A stretch of 64,000 nucleotides of DNA, taken from NCBI GenBank assembly GCA_910576325.1, contig CAJTIM010000018.1:31440-95439 (forward strand). The letters are read 5' to 3'. The position numbers and the translations under genes were made by a program. Positions 36,308-45,823 of this stretch are shown one piece after another (position 1 is the stretch's first letter; each line of letters starts with the position of its first letter). The notes beneath the pieces are model-generated. The model was not told the origin of the DNA. It ran no database searches and saw only the letters and a list, made by a program, of their open reading frames with translations. The DNA is from Clostridia bacterium (GTDB taxonomy: Bacteria; Bacillota; Clostridia; Lachnospirales; Lachnospiraceae).

Positions 36308-37141
36308 CTAATATGAAGCTTTCCCCCGAAGCATGGAGATCTCTTTCGCCCAGCCGTCGTCATCGTTGGGCGTCTCCAGCACAAAAGGCAGATCCCGAAG
36401 CGCCGGATGATTGACAATTCGTTCAAAGGCTTCAAGGCCGATATAACCCTCTCCGATACGGGCATGGCGATCCTTACGGCTTCCCCTCTGGTTCATGCTG
36501 TCATTGATATGAACGGCCTTTAAACATGACAGACCAAGAACCCGGTCAAATTCCTGCACTACACCGTCCAAATCCGTCACAATGTCATATCCTGCATCCC
36601 ATACATGGCAGGTATCCAGACAGACGCCCATTTTATCCTTGAGGCTGACCTGATCCAGAATCATTCGAAGCTCCTCAAAGCTTCTTCCTATCTCGCTGCC
36701 TTTTCCCGCCATAGTCTCCAAAAGCACCGTGGTGGTCTGCTCCGGTTTTAAACATTTATTAAGCAAGTCGGCAATCAGACTGATTCCTTCCTGTACTCCC
36801 TGCCCCACATGACTGCCTGGATGAAAATTGTAATAATTTCCCGGGATATATTCCATACGGGACAGATCGTCCGCAAAAGCTTCCCGGGCAAAGCGGCGTA
36901 CCTCCTGCTTATCCGAACATGGATTTAAGGTGTAGGGCGCATGTGCCACAACCGCTCCATAGCCCTTCTCCTTCCAGAGCATCCGGAAACGCTCCACATC
37001 CGCAGGATCAATAACCTTGGCACTCCCGCCTCTGGGATTTCTGGTAAAGAAAGCAAAGGTATTGGCCCCCAGCTTTAATGCCTGCTTTCCCATTGCTTCA
37101 TAGCCTTTGGAGGAGGATATGTGATTTCCAATCGTCAGCAT
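36308..37141 (-). CDS. nfo: Deoxyribonuclease IV (endonuclease IV)
   Basis: Nfo cuts DNA at abasic sites during base-excision repair with three zinc ions. The 277-residue TIM barrel begins IGNHISSSKGYEAM and contains the Nfo signatures NFHPGSHVGQG, LLETMAGKGSEIG, GVCLDTCHVWDAGYD and VHINDS, which carry the zinc ligands. Length is normal. It lies in the long minus-strand run, 20 bases after the upstream gene's stop. Confidence 0.95.
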   Translation of the reverse strand: MLTIGNHISSSKGYEAMGKQALKLGANTFAFFTRNPRGGSAKVIDPADVERFRMLWKEKGYGAVVAHAPYTLNPCSDKQEVRRFAREAFADDLSRMEYIPGNYYNFHPGSHVGQGVQEGISLIADLLNKCLKPEQTTTVLLETMAGKGSEIGRSFEELRMILDQVSLKDKMGVCLDTCHVWDAGYDIVTDLDGVVQEFDRVLGLSCLKAVHINDSMNQRGSRKDRHARIGEGYIGLEAFERIVNHPALRDLPFVLETPNDDDGWAKEISMLRGKASY

Positions 37142-37161
37142 TGATAAAAACTCCTTTTCCG

Positions 37162-38199
37162 TTAAAGTGCCTGCTCCTTGATGGTAACGGTTACCCAGCC
37201 CGTCTCATAGTTAAAGCCGACCTCCAGTCCCACCGGCGTATAGAAGAACACCGCCCGCTTGGGATTCTTCAAGATCTCCAGCAACTCCTCAGCCGTCAGC
37301 TTCTGTACATATTCCACGCCGTCATTCTGAAGTTTATCCTGGGATTGAAAGCGCATGGCCAGCTCCCGGTCCAAATCGGTCATCTCCTCCGGAGTAATCT
37401 CCTTCCCGGTCTCAATCCAGAAGCTGCACGCATCCAAACGTACCTCCGTAACGTCCTCGCCGTAGAAATTGTGTTTAAATGCAACGCTGATCTTTTCCTC
37501 GTCCATAAAAGTCACATAGCCAAAGGTAGACACGCCGCCGTCATAGTCCTTATAGGAATCTCGGTAGCTCAGGGCAAGATTCCGGAGAACTTCGTTGATG
37601 CCGTCAAACCGGTCGGTTCCGTCCTTCTCCAGTATGGGATATGTGGTATAGTACGTGCAGCTGTCCTCCGAATTATCCGGATCCACAGACTCCACCACCC
37701 ACTGAAGCTGGTAATCCAGATCCGTCCGGGTCCAATCCACAATCTCCTCATAATAGGGATCATCCTCGCTGGGCTCGTAATAGCCGTAGTCATATTCGTC
37801 GTCATATTCGCCGTAATAATCGTCATCATAATAATCCCGGTGTCCTCCGGAGTTTATACTGTCTTTTGCCGAATTGCCGATGAAAACAATGAGGGCTGTC
37901 AAGGCTGCCAGCAACAGAAGGATTGCTGTCGTCACACTGATTACAATTACAACGGTATGATTTTTCTGCTTGACGGGTGCTATATGTACATAAGCCGGTC
38001 CTGTTCCGGGTCCGCCTGTGACACCGGAACCATTGGGGATATAGGACATATTGCCCTGCATTCCCATGGAGCTCTGCGTCCCATAGTTCTCAAACTGCTG
38101 GGGCTGCCTTCCCATGCCCCGGCCGCAGCTTTGACATACGCCGTCCTGCATCAATGCCCCGCAGCGCGGACAAAATCCAAAATCACGATTTTCACTCAT
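37162..38199 (-). CDS. Zinc-ribbon membrane protein with RsiV/DUF3298-like domain
   Basis: A 345-residue protein starting with a zinc ribbon (FCPRCGALMQDGVCQSCGRG, four Cys), a Gly/Pro/Asn-rich stretch, one membrane segment at about 80-105, a very Asp/Tyr-rich acidic linker (about 115-155), and a C-terminal domain (about 160-345) with FFYTPVGLEVGFNYETGW, similar to the DUF3298/RsiV lysozyme-binding fold. The domain would be outside the cell. Function is unknown. Its ATG overlaps the stop of yfbR (ATGA). Confidence 0.7.
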   Translation of the reverse strand: MSENRDFGFCPRCGALMQDGVCQSCGRGMGRQPQQFENYGTQSSMGMQGNMSYIPNGSGVTGGPGTGPAYVHIAPVKQKNHTVVIVISVTTAILLLLAALTALIVFIGNSAKDSINSGGHRDYYDDDYYGEYDDEYDYGYYEPSEDDPYYEEIVDWTRTDLDYQLQWVVESVDPDNSEDSCTYYTTYPILEKDGTDRFDGINEVLRNLALSYRDSYKDYDGGVSTFGYVTFMDEEKISVAFKHNFYGEDVTEVRLDACSFWIETGKEITPEEMTDLDRELAMRFQSQDKLQNDGVEYVQKLTAEELLEILKNPKRAVFFYTPVGLEVGFNYETGWVTVTIKEQAL

Positions 38200-38786
38200 G
38201 CTTCTCCTCCTGTCAGCTCATCCAGATTTTTCCCGTAAGCATCCATAAAATACTCCAAAAACAAATCCGCCTCCGGCAGTTCCATCTGCCGGATATGGCG
38301 AAGAGTCTGTTCCTTTGCACGTACAAATTCCAGATTGCCTGTCTGTTCCTCTTCCATACATTTTATATATGCGGACAGCTTATCTGCCGCCTTAACTAGC
38401 CTCCAAAGATAGCCGTCCTGTTCCTGCTTTTCAAAAATCTCCCTGTAGACACCCTGCATCTGCTCCGGCAACATGCCAAGAAGCGTTTCCGAGGCGCGGT
38501 GTTCAATGTTCTTATAGGTATTCTTTATCTCCGCGTTATAATATTTAACCGGCGTCGGCATATCTCCCGTAATTATCTCCGTGGCATCGTGATACAGGCC
38601 CAGTACTGCTGCCTTTTCCGCCGGCAGCGCTTTCCCGAGGCTTGTATTGCCAATAACCGCAAGGGCATGGGCAATCATAGATACCTCCAGGCTGTGCTCG
38701 CTTAAGTTTTCGCTGCGTGAATTGCGCATCAGTGCCCAGCGATCAATGTACTTCATCCGCGACATCATGGCAAAAAAACTGTTCAT
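38196..38786 (-). CDS. yfbR: 5'-deoxynucleotidase YfbR-like HD hydrolase
   Basis: YfbR removes phosphate from deoxynucleoside monophosphates. The 196-residue HD protein has SENLSEHSLEVSMIAHALA with the first His, LGLYHDATEIITGDMPTPVKY with the HD pair, and the late Asp in LVKAADKLSAYIKCMEE, as in YfbR. It overlaps the next gene in transcription order by four bases and the C39-like gene by four bases, so the three genes are translationally coupled. Confidence 0.92.
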   Translation of the reverse strand: MNSFFAMMSRMKYIDRWALMRNSRSENLSEHSLEVSMIAHALAVIGNTSLGKALPAEKAAVLGLYHDATEIITGDMPTPVKYYNAEIKNTYKNIEHRASETLLGMLPEQMQGVYREIFEKQEQDGYLWRLVKAADKLSAYIKCMEEEQTGNLEFVRAKEQTLRHIRQMELPEADLFLEYFMDAYGKNLDELTGGEA

Positions 38787-39496
38787 TTCTCTTCTTTCCT
38801 CTTTTTCCCCTTTACCCGAATCCGGCAGATATTGCTGGTGAGACAGGTACCGTATTTTTTAATATACTTCTGGTATTCCGCCCAGGAGAGGTAGTATTCC
38901 TTTCCCCAGGAGGAGATCTGAAAATATCCGTCCATTATGCCCGTCACCACCACAAAATGAGCTTTCACCTCCGCGGAGGGCAGATATACTCCGTTTTCCT
39001 TTCGGTAAAAGGTTACTCTGCGTCCGCCCCAGAACATGGGAAAATTGGGCCCTATGGCCAAAATCACCGGAATATCCTGCCGTAGCATCTCTTCAATGCG
39101 GGGGAGAATCCTTCCCGGGCGCAGGCACCAGCTTGCCCTGAGATCCATGCGGTAATGGCGGAAATAGCGGTTCATGGCCAGAGGAAGAAAAAAACCGGGT
39201 ACACCGAAGCCCGGAATAATCGAAAGGTATCTTCGGCGCATCTTCATCAGATAACGTTCATATCTGGGATAGGACAGATATCCGTCCTCCTGCAGTATTC
39301 CATAAAGCAGATCAGTTTCGTATGAGGTCTGGTGCAGACCCAGGTACAGCAGTACATCCGCCATTCCCACCACTCCGCAGCCATATTTTCGCATCATGCG
39401 GTTGGCTGACCAGGTCTGGCTTCCTCCATAAGAGCGATCGTTCTGTATCTTTATGGAAAAATATGGATGTCTCAGGCCGTAACGCTTTGTTTCCAT
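38783..39496 (-). CDS. Putative C39-like cysteine peptidase fold protein
   Basis: A 237-residue product, not recognised as a named family. A candidate catalytic Cys40 sits in RKYGCGVVGMADVLLYLGL, and His180 in KAHFVVVTGIMDGYFQISSWG (His then Ser-Trp), the order of papain-like C39 peptidases. There is no signal peptide; a hydrophobic stretch is at about 95-110. It starts the coupled unit with yfbR and the zinc-ribbon protein. The ATG at 39496 follows AAAGGAG; the ORF start at 39544 is not needed. Confidence 0.6.
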   Translation of the reverse strand: METKRYGLRHPYFSIKIQNDRSYGGSQTWSANRMMRKYGCGVVGMADVLLYLGLHQTSYETDLLYGILQEDGYLSYPRYERYLMKMRRRYLSIIPGFGVPGFFLPLAMNRYFRHYRMDLRASWCLRPGRILPRIEEMLRQDIPVILAIGPNFPMFWGGRRVTFYRKENGVYLPSAEVKAHFVVVTGIMDGYFQISSWGKEYYLSWAEYQKYIKKYGTCLTSNICRIRVKGKKRKEEK

Positions 39497-39672
39497 ATGG
39501 TTTCTCCTTTTATCTTCAAGCTTACACTTCTCATCATTTTTCATGCTGTCATGAATCCGGAATTTCGGATCGTCATTCGCCGTTTGTCAAATATGGGGAC
39601 ATGCGTTCCTCACTATCGCTTATTATATCACAAAAAGAGACGGCTGTCATCATACCGCCCCTTTTACAGTTA

Positions 39673-40107
39673 TTAATTTTTCATTACATTCGAACCCAGA
39701 GCCGCCTGAGCCTGTTCCACAACCTCCTGAAAGCCTGCCGATACCGCTCCGGAAGTAATAGTTGCTCCGCTGACTGCATCCAGATGCGTACTCACCTCGT
39801 CAATATACGCATCCGAGAGCTTCGGAAATATGGTTTCGTTATACTGCACTATGGCCTTCTGCCCAATGGCCGGCGTCTCAAACTCGCCCTGAGCGGTCAA
39901 ATCGCTGATACGTTCATCTTCAACGGTTAAGGTTATAATAACTTCCCCGCCGTAGCCCTGACCGGAGGCCGTATAGGTCACTCCATCTCCCTTTTTGGAC
40001 AGTGCCTGATAAATGGGATTGGACAATGCGGTGATAAGAATCATTAAGACAATGATTACAGCAAGGGAAATGATTCCTTTTTTATTGGGTTCTGCCTGTA
40101 CTGCCAT
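39673..40107 (-). CDS. Membrane-anchored FMN-binding domain protein (RnfG/NqrC-like)
   Basis: A 144-residue protein with one N-terminal membrane segment (about 11-30) and an FMN_bind domain ending in DAVSGATITSGAV. The SGAT motif at 113-116 is the ApbE target; its Thr should carry FMN by a phosphodiester bond. RnfG and NqrC use the same domain, but this gene is 5 kb from the Rnf genes seen here. The ATG at 40107 follows AAGGAG; the ORF start at 40155 is not needed. Confidence 0.85.
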   Translation of the reverse strand: MAVQAEPNKKGIISLAVIIVLMILITALSNPIYQALSKKGDGVTYTASGQGYGGEVIITLTVEDERISDLTAQGEFETPAIGQKAIVQYNETIFPKLSDAYIDEVSTHLDAVSGATITSGAVSAGFQEVVEQAQAALGSNVMKN

Positions 40108-40166
40108 ACGTATGCTCCTTATAGAGATAATATTTTCCAAGGTAGCATACCCCATTCGTATATTAT

Positions 40167-41618
40167 TTATTCGGAAATCAAAGTTCCCATATAATAAAAG
40201 CCCTTCGAGGCTTCCAGCCGTACTCTGCGGATGCTTCCCACAAGCGAGGCATCACCCGGAAAATGCACCAGAAGATTATTGCTTGTACGTCCGGTCAAAA
40301 AAGCGGTATCATGTTTGTTGACCTCCTCAATCAGCACCTCCTGAACCGTATCCGCAAAGCGTGCGGTTTGCGCTTTGGCATTTTTCTGTACCAGGGCCAG
40401 AAGGCGGTCAAAACGGGATTTTACTTCCTCTTCGGGCACCTGATTTTCCATGGAGGCGGCAGGCGTTCCCGTCCGTCTGGAGTAGATAAAGGTGTAGGCA
40501 TTGTCATATCGAACCCTTCTTACCACATCCAGCGTCTCCAGAAAATCTTTCTCTGTCTCCCCTGGAAAGCCCACAATAATATCCGTCGTCAGGGAAATAT
40601 CCGGAATCTCCCTGCGAATCCTGGCTACCAATTCCAGATATTGCTCCTTGGTATATTTTCGGTTCATGGCCTGTAAGATCCGCGTGCTTCCCGATTGAAG
40701 GGGAAGATGCAGATGACGGCAAATCTTTTTGGATTCCCGCATCACCTGAATCAGCTCCTCCGACAAATCCTTGGGGTGAGAGGTCATAAAGCGGATTCTG
40801 GCAATGCCGTCGATTCTCTCCACTCTGCGGAGCAGCTCTGCAAAGGAAATGGGATTCTCCAGTGTCTTGCCATAGGAATTGACATTCTGCCCCAACAGCA
40901 TAACCTCGCAGACACCTTCGGCTGCCAGCGTCTCGATCTCCTTAAGAATATCCTCTGGTCTGCGGCTGCGCTCACGTCCCCGCACATAGGGCACAATGCA
41001 GTAGCTGCAGAAATTGTTGCAGCCGAACATAATGTTGACGCCAGATTTAAACGGATATTTGCGTTCCACCGGCAGATCCTCCACAATCTGCCCCGTACCT
41101 TCCCAGACATCAATCAGCTGGCCCTTGCTACCAAGCGTTTCCGCCAGAAGCTCCGCAAATTTGTAGATATTGTGAGTACCGAAAATGAGATCTACGAACC
41201 GGTAGCTTTTTTTCAACTTCTCCACCACCTCCGGCTCCTGCATCATACAGCCGCAGAGTGCGATGCGCATGGAAGGATTGTTTTTTTTTCTGTGCTTCAA
41301 AAGGCCCAGATGCCCATAAACCTTCAAATTGGCATTCTCCCGCACGGTACAGGTATTGTAGATGACAAAGTCCGCCTGCTCTTCCCCGGCCTCCGCAAAT
41401 CCCGCTTCTTTCAGAATTCCGGTAAGCTTTTCGGAGTCCCGGGCATTCATCTGACAGCCGAAGGTCGTCACGCAGCAGGTCAGAGGACGGCCAAGCCTTT
41501 CGGCTTCCCTGCGTACCAGCTCCCGGCATAAGGCAATGTAATAATATTGGCGCTCCGGCTCCGTCAGGGGCGGATCGGTGTTTATCTCTATTTTTTTGAA
41601 ATCAGTTTCCTTATACAT
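40167..41618 (-). CDS. miaB: tRNA 2-methylthio-N6-dimethylallyladenosine synthase MiaB
   Basis: MiaB adds a methylthio group to modified A37 of tRNA. The 483-residue protein has the N-terminal cluster domain (TTFGCQMNARDSEKL, and later Cys residues), the radical SAM motif CSYCIVPYVRGRERSR (CxxxCxxC at the third, with preceding Cys), and a C-terminal TRAM domain. The N-terminus has a family-specific extension. Length is in the normal range for Firmicutes. Confidence 0.95.
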   Translation of the reverse strand: MYKETDFKKIEINTDPPLTEPERQYYYIALCRELVRREAERLGRPLTCCVTTFGCQMNARDSEKLTGILKEAGFAEAGEEQADFVIYNTCTVRENANLKVYGHLGLLKHRKKNNPSMRIALCGCMMQEPEVVEKLKKSYRFVDLIFGTHNIYKFAELLAETLGSKGQLIDVWEGTGQIVEDLPVERKYPFKSGVNIMFGCNNFCSYCIVPYVRGRERSRRPEDILKEIETLAAEGVCEVMLLGQNVNSYGKTLENPISFAELLRRVERIDGIARIRFMTSHPKDLSEELIQVMRESKKICRHLHLPLQSGSTRILQAMNRKYTKEQYLELVARIRREIPDISLTTDIIVGFPGETEKDFLETLDVVRRVRYDNAYTFIYSRRTGTPAASMENQVPEEEVKSRFDRLLALVQKNAKAQTARFADTVQEVLIEEVNKHDTAFLTGRTSNNLLVHFPGDASLVGSIRRVRLEASKGFYYMGTLISE

Positions 41619-41670
41619 TTCTTGTGATCTTCTCCCTTATCTGTCATATTCTCAAAATAAGAAATGAATT

Positions 41671-43797
41671 TTATCCCGTCTTTCCCACCAGAACTATCAC
41701 GCTCCGTGCCTTAAGGTTAAGCGTATTCTGCACAATCCTTCCGGGTTTCTGTTCCTCCTCCCAGGTATCCGCCGCAACCTCCCAATGCATCCCCCTCGGA
41801 AGGGCAGGCAGAACAGCGTTCAGTTCTTCCCAGTAGGCATTGGACGCGAGATAAACTACCTCCGGCCTCTGGCCTGCCTCCTGTCCGGCAAACAGAATTC
41901 CCACATAGTGATCGTATTCCTCAAACCGTTCCTTCCGGGATGCTGTTCCATAGAAGCTCACATCCGGAAAACCAAGGGCGCCGTTGCTGATATTGGTCCG
42001 CAGCACACGGTGGCTTTTGCGGAACCGAATCATATACTTAAAAAACCGGAACATCCCCTGGTGCTCCTCAAGCTGCCGCCAGTCCAGCCAAGAGGTCAGA
42101 TTGTCCTGGCAGTAGGCATTGTTATTGCCGAACTGAGTATTGCAGAACTCATCTCCTGCCAGAAACATGGGGATTCCGCGGCTGCACATCAGTACTGCAA
42201 AGGCATTGCGCATCAGCCGGTAACGTAAGGCCAGAACGGCCGGATCTCTTGTTTCGCCTTCCGCTCCGCAGTTCCAGCTGTTGTTGTCATTGGCGCCGTC
42301 CGTATTATTCCACCCGTTCTTTTCATTATGCTTCTTATTATAAGAAAAGAGATCATACAGGGTAAAGCCGTCGTGGCAGGTAATAAAATTCACCGAAGCA
42401 TTTTCCCTGGAGAGCACTCCGTAGATATCCTGGGATCCGCTGATACGCAGAACAGCCGCCTGTGCCATTCCTGCATCGCCTTTCAGATACCGGCGCAGAT
42501 CATCCCGGTAACGGCCGTTCCATTCCGCCCACCGGTTCCAGGAGGGGAAGCTTCCCACCTGGTACAGTCCTCCCGCATCCCAGGCCTCGGCAATCAGCTT
42601 CACGTCTCCCAGAATGGGATCAAAGGCAAGAGACTGTAAAAGAGGCGGATTGCTCATAGGCGTTCCATCCTCATTCCGGGACAGAATGGAGGCCAAATCA
42701 AAGCGGAACCCATCCACCCGGTAGGTGGTCACCCAGTAGCGCAGGCAGTCCAGAATCATCTGCCGCACAATGGGATGGTTGCAGTTTAAGGCATTGCCGC
42801 AGCCGCTGAAATTGTAATACTTTCCGTCCGGCGTAAGCATATAGTAAATGTTGTTGTCAAAGCCCTTAAAGGAAAAGAAGGGGCCGAATTCATTGCCCTC
42901 CGCCGTGTGGTTAAACACCACATCCAGGTAAACCTCAATGCCGTTCTCGTTAAAGTCCCGAATCAGGCTTTTCAGCTCATTGCCTTCCCGGTTGTATTCC
43001 GTACTGGCCGTATAGCTGGTATTGGGGGCAAAAAAGCTAACCGTATTGTAACCCCAGTAATTGTAGAGTTCCTGCCCGTCCACCTGACGGTAATCCTGCA
43101 TCTCGTCAAATTCAAAGATCGGCATCAGCTCTACCACATTGACACCAAGTTCCTTTAAATAGGGAAGCTTCTCCCTTAATCCCGCAAATGTGCCCGGCTT
43201 AAAGACTCCGGAGGACTCATGCTTTGTAAAGCCCCGTACATGGAGCTCATAGATAATCAGATCCTCCATAGGCAGAAGCGGCGCCTGCAGGTTCTCCCAG
43301 TCAAAATCATCTTTAACCACGCGGGCCTTATAATGCTTATCCACAGAGGCGGAAGCCCCCCACACGCTCTGACCCGTAACAGCCTTGGCATACGGATCCA
43401 GAAGATAACGGTTCTTATCAAAAATCAGCCCCTTTTCCGGCTCGTAGGGCCCGTCCACCCGGTAAGCGTATTCAAATTCTTCAATATTCAGTTTAAAAAC
43501 AATCATGGAATACACATTGCCGATGCGGTAATGCTCAGGAAAAGGAAGCACGGCAAAAGGCTCATTCTGTTCCCGGTGGAACAAAAGAAGCTCAATGGAG
43601 GTGGCTCCATGGGAATGAACCGTAAAGTTTACACCTCCCGGAATTGCCGTAGCTCCGTTAATTTCATAAAATCCGGGACGCACCTCAAAGCCATCCACCT
43701 CATCCAGCGGAACCAGATGAATGGTCCGGGGAAGACTTACCTCCTTGATAATTCCGTCCTTTTGCAGCGTCATACGCCCTGTCTTACTTTCACCCAT
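41671..43797 (-). CDS. glgX: Glycogen debranching enzyme / isoamylase (GlgX-like)
   Basis: A 708-residue GH13 enzyme hydrolysing alpha-1,6 branches of glycogen or related glucans. An N-terminal CBM48-like domain (about 1-130) precedes the catalytic barrel, with GH13 regions DVVFNHTAEG, GFRFDLAS (nucleophile Asp), AEAWDAGG (acid Glu) and ITCHDGFTLYDL (His-Asp). The ATG at 43797 is preceded by CAGGAGGTGCTTTAT; the longer ORF start is not needed. No other glycogen genes are adjacent. Confidence 0.93.
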   Translation of the reverse strand: MGESKTGRMTLQKDGIIKEVSLPRTIHLVPLDEVDGFEVRPGFYEINGATAIPGGVNFTVHSHGATSIELLLFHREQNEPFAVLPFPEHYRIGNVYSMIVFKLNIEEFEYAYRVDGPYEPEKGLIFDKNRYLLDPYAKAVTGQSVWGASASVDKHYKARVVKDDFDWENLQAPLLPMEDLIIYELHVRGFTKHESSGVFKPGTFAGLREKLPYLKELGVNVVELMPIFEFDEMQDYRQVDGQELYNYWGYNTVSFFAPNTSYTASTEYNREGNELKSLIRDFNENGIEVYLDVVFNHTAEGNEFGPFFSFKGFDNNIYYMLTPDGKYYNFSGCGNALNCNHPIVRQMILDCLRYWVTTYRVDGFRFDLASILSRNEDGTPMSNPPLLQSLAFDPILGDVKLIAEAWDAGGLYQVGSFPSWNRWAEWNGRYRDDLRRYLKGDAGMAQAAVLRISGSQDIYGVLSRENASVNFITCHDGFTLYDLFSYNKKHNEKNGWNNTDGANDNNSWNCGAEGETRDPAVLALRYRLMRNAFAVLMCSRGIPMFLAGDEFCNTQFGNNNAYCQDNLTSWLDWRQLEEHQGMFRFFKYMIRFRKSHRVLRTNISNGALGFPDVSFYGTASRKERFEEYDHYVGILFAGQEAGQRPEVVYLASNAYWEELNAVLPALPRGMHWEVAADTWEEEQKPGRIVQNTLNLKARSVIVLVGKTG

Positions 43798-43859
43798 ATA
43801 AAGCACCTCCTGTTCCTGTACCGTAAGCATCTTCGATACACTTGTATGAAATCCTCCCC

Positions 43860-43889
43860 TTGACAGCCGTTTCTCCGATCCGATACAAT
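43860..43889 (+). promoter_or_regulatory. Promoter of apbE
   Basis: TTGACA (43860-43865) and TACAAT (43884-43889) with an 18-base spacer, just before the apbE start, in the divergent region with glgX. Confidence 0.75.
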
Positions 43890-43913
43890 AGTACAACGAA
43901 AGGGGGCCGTCTC

Positions 43914-44891
43914 ATGAAGCATATCTTTCACTTTATTTTCCTTGTCGCGCTCTGTTTTCTTCCATGCCTTATCCTGGGAAGCTGCAAAAAGCCCCCGGAA
44001 CCCATTACGAAAACAAGCTTTAAACTTAATACCGTTGTAACCGTCACCATCTATGATTCTTCCGACGTATCACTCCTTGAACATTCCATGGAGCTTTGCG
44101 ATTACTATGAAAACCTTTTCAGCCGTACCCGGGAAACCAGCGAAATTTATCAGATCAACCAGGGGCTTAAAAAAAGGCTTTCCCCGGAAACCGAGGAGCT
44201 TCTGGAGATTGCTCTCTCCTACAGCCGTATCTCCGGCGGACTTTTTGACCCCAGCATCGGACCTGTTTCCGGTCTGTGGGATTTCCATGCGGATCAGCCG
44301 GAGGTTCCGGAGGATACCTTGATCCGGGAGGCTCTTCCCCTGATCGATGCCGGAAAAATACGGATCTCCGAGCACTGTGTTACCATGAATGAGGGAATGA
44401 TTCTGGATCTCGGAGCCATTTCCAAGGGCTACATTGCCGACCGCATTAAAGAATATCTGGTAGAGGAAGGCGTGAAAAGCGCTGTTATCGATCTGGGAGG
44501 CAATGTGCTCTGTATCGGAAACCATCCCGACGGCACACCCTTCCGAATCGGCATCCGGCAGCCCTTTGCGGATACGGGTTCTGCGGCCGCGGCCCTCTCC
44601 GTTACCGATCAGTCCGTGGTAACCTCCGGCATCTATGAACGCTGCTTCACAGAGGACGGCATCTTCTACCATCATCTTCTCGATCCGAAGACCGGCTATC
44701 CCTGTGAAAATGAGCTGGCTTCCGTGACTGTCCTTTCCGATCATTCCGTGGACGGGGATGCCCTGAGCACCAGCTGTTTTCTTATGGGAACGGAAAAGGG
44801 GCTGGAGCTTATCAACAGCCTTCCGAATGTCCGGGCTGTCTTTCTCACGCGGGAGGGCGAGCTCATTTACTCCGATGGTTTTGAAGATTAA
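43914..44891 (+). CDS. apbE: FMN transferase ApbE (lipoprotein)
   Basis: ApbE attaches FMN from FAD to Thr residues of RnfG, RnfD and similar proteins. The 325-residue precursor has a signal peptide and lipobox (LILGSC), then the ApbE fold with YSRISGGLFDPSIGPVSG, the DLGAISKGYIADRI and DLGGNVLCIG motifs, and the late HHLLDPKTGYPCENE with the metal/flavin site. The ATG at 43914 is chosen for the signal peptide. Its last bases overlap the end of rnfD on the other strand by four bases. Confidence 0.95.
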   Translation: MKHIFHFIFLVALCFLPCLILGSCKKPPEPITKTSFKLNTVVTVTIYDSSDVSLLEHSMELCDYYENLFSRTRETSEIYQINQGLKKRLSPETEELLEIALSYSRISGGLFDPSIGPVSGLWDFHADQPEVPEDTLIREALPLIDAGKIRISEHCVTMNEGMILDLGAISKGYIADRIKEYLVEEGVKSAVIDLGGNVLCIGNHPDGTPFRIGIRQPFADTGSAAAALSVTDQSVVTSGIYERCFTEDGIFYHHLLDPKTGYPCENELASVTVLSDHSVDGDALSTSCFLMGTEKGLELINSLPNVRAVFLTREGELIYSDGFED

Positions 44892-45811
44892 CGTCTTCTT
44901 CCAAAGGCCCTGGGAACCGTCACCTTCTCAATAATCGGCGTCAGAAGATTTACCAGAAGAATTCCGTAGGACACACCCTCCAAGGCGCTGCCGAACAGCC
45001 GGAACAGGCCGGCCAGCGCGCCGATAAGAGCCCCGTAGAGAAGCTGTCCTCTTCTGGTAATGGGAGAGGTGGTATAATCCGTCGCCATAAACCAGAAGGC
45101 CAGCATCAGACCGCCACTGCATAATTCCTGAACCAGATAAATTTCATCAAAACCTCTGCCGCCGAAAAATATCAGCATTCCGGTAAATGCCGCAAAACAG
45201 GCAGCCGGAATCCGCAGCTGGATAATTCCAAGAGCCAGAAGAAAAACAGCTCCGGCCAGAATCGCAACGGCTGAGGTCTCTCCGATACATCCCCCCGTAT
45301 TTCCCAAAATCAAGGGCAGAGGATCCACAATCTGCCCCTGCTTCAGGGCTTCCAGCGGCGTAGGCCCTGTGTAAGTGTCACAGGAAAAATTTGTCATATG
45401 CCCTGCAAAAGAAATCAGCAGAAAACAGCGGCCGGCCAGTGCCGGATTCACAATATTCTGACCAATTCCTCCAAAAAACATCTTCACCACCAGAATTGCA
45501 AAGATTCCGCCGGCGGCCCCTATCCAGAGCGGAGCTCCGACCGGCAGGGACAAGGCAAGCAAAAGCCCTGTTACCACGGCGCTGAAGTCGCCCACGGTAA
45601 TTGCCCGATCCGCAAATGCTTCATAGGTAAATTCCGTTAAAACACAAGTCACAATACAGACAATCATATGATACAAGGCGCGTATTCCAAAATTGAAGAT
45701 GCCGAATACTGCCGCCGGCAGCAGCGCCAGAATCACAAGCCTCATAATTCGGGAGGTGGTCATCGTTCCCCTGATATGAGGAGATACCGATACATTCATT
45801 CGTTTTTCCAT
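44888..45811 (-). CDS. rnfD: Electron transport complex subunit RnfD
   Basis: RnfD is a membrane subunit of the ferredoxin:NAD oxidoreductase (Rnf) that pumps Na+ or H+. The 307-residue protein has about nine membrane segments and starts VSPHIRGTMTTSRIMRLV. The flavinylation motif appears as YTGPTPLEAL, where the usual T-G-A-T has Pro in place of Ala; FMN attachment should be checked. It lies 12 bases after rnfC. RnfG, E, A and B do not follow, and the gene converges on apbE. Confidence 0.92.
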   Translation of the reverse strand: MEKRMNVSVSPHIRGTMTTSRIMRLVILALLPAAVFGIFNFGIRALYHMIVCIVTCVLTEFTYEAFADRAITVGDFSAVVTGLLLALSLPVGAPLWIGAAGGIFAILVVKMFFGGIGQNIVNPALAGRCFLLISFAGHMTNFSCDTYTGPTPLEALKQGQIVDPLPLILGNTGGCIGETSAVAILAGAVFLLALGIIQLRIPAACFAAFTGMLIFFGGRGFDEIYLVQELCSGGLMLAFWFMATDYTTSPITRRGQLLYGALIGALAGLFRLFGSALEGVSYGILLVNLLTPIIEKVTVPRAFGRRR

Positions 45812-45823
45812 TCTTCTCTCCTC

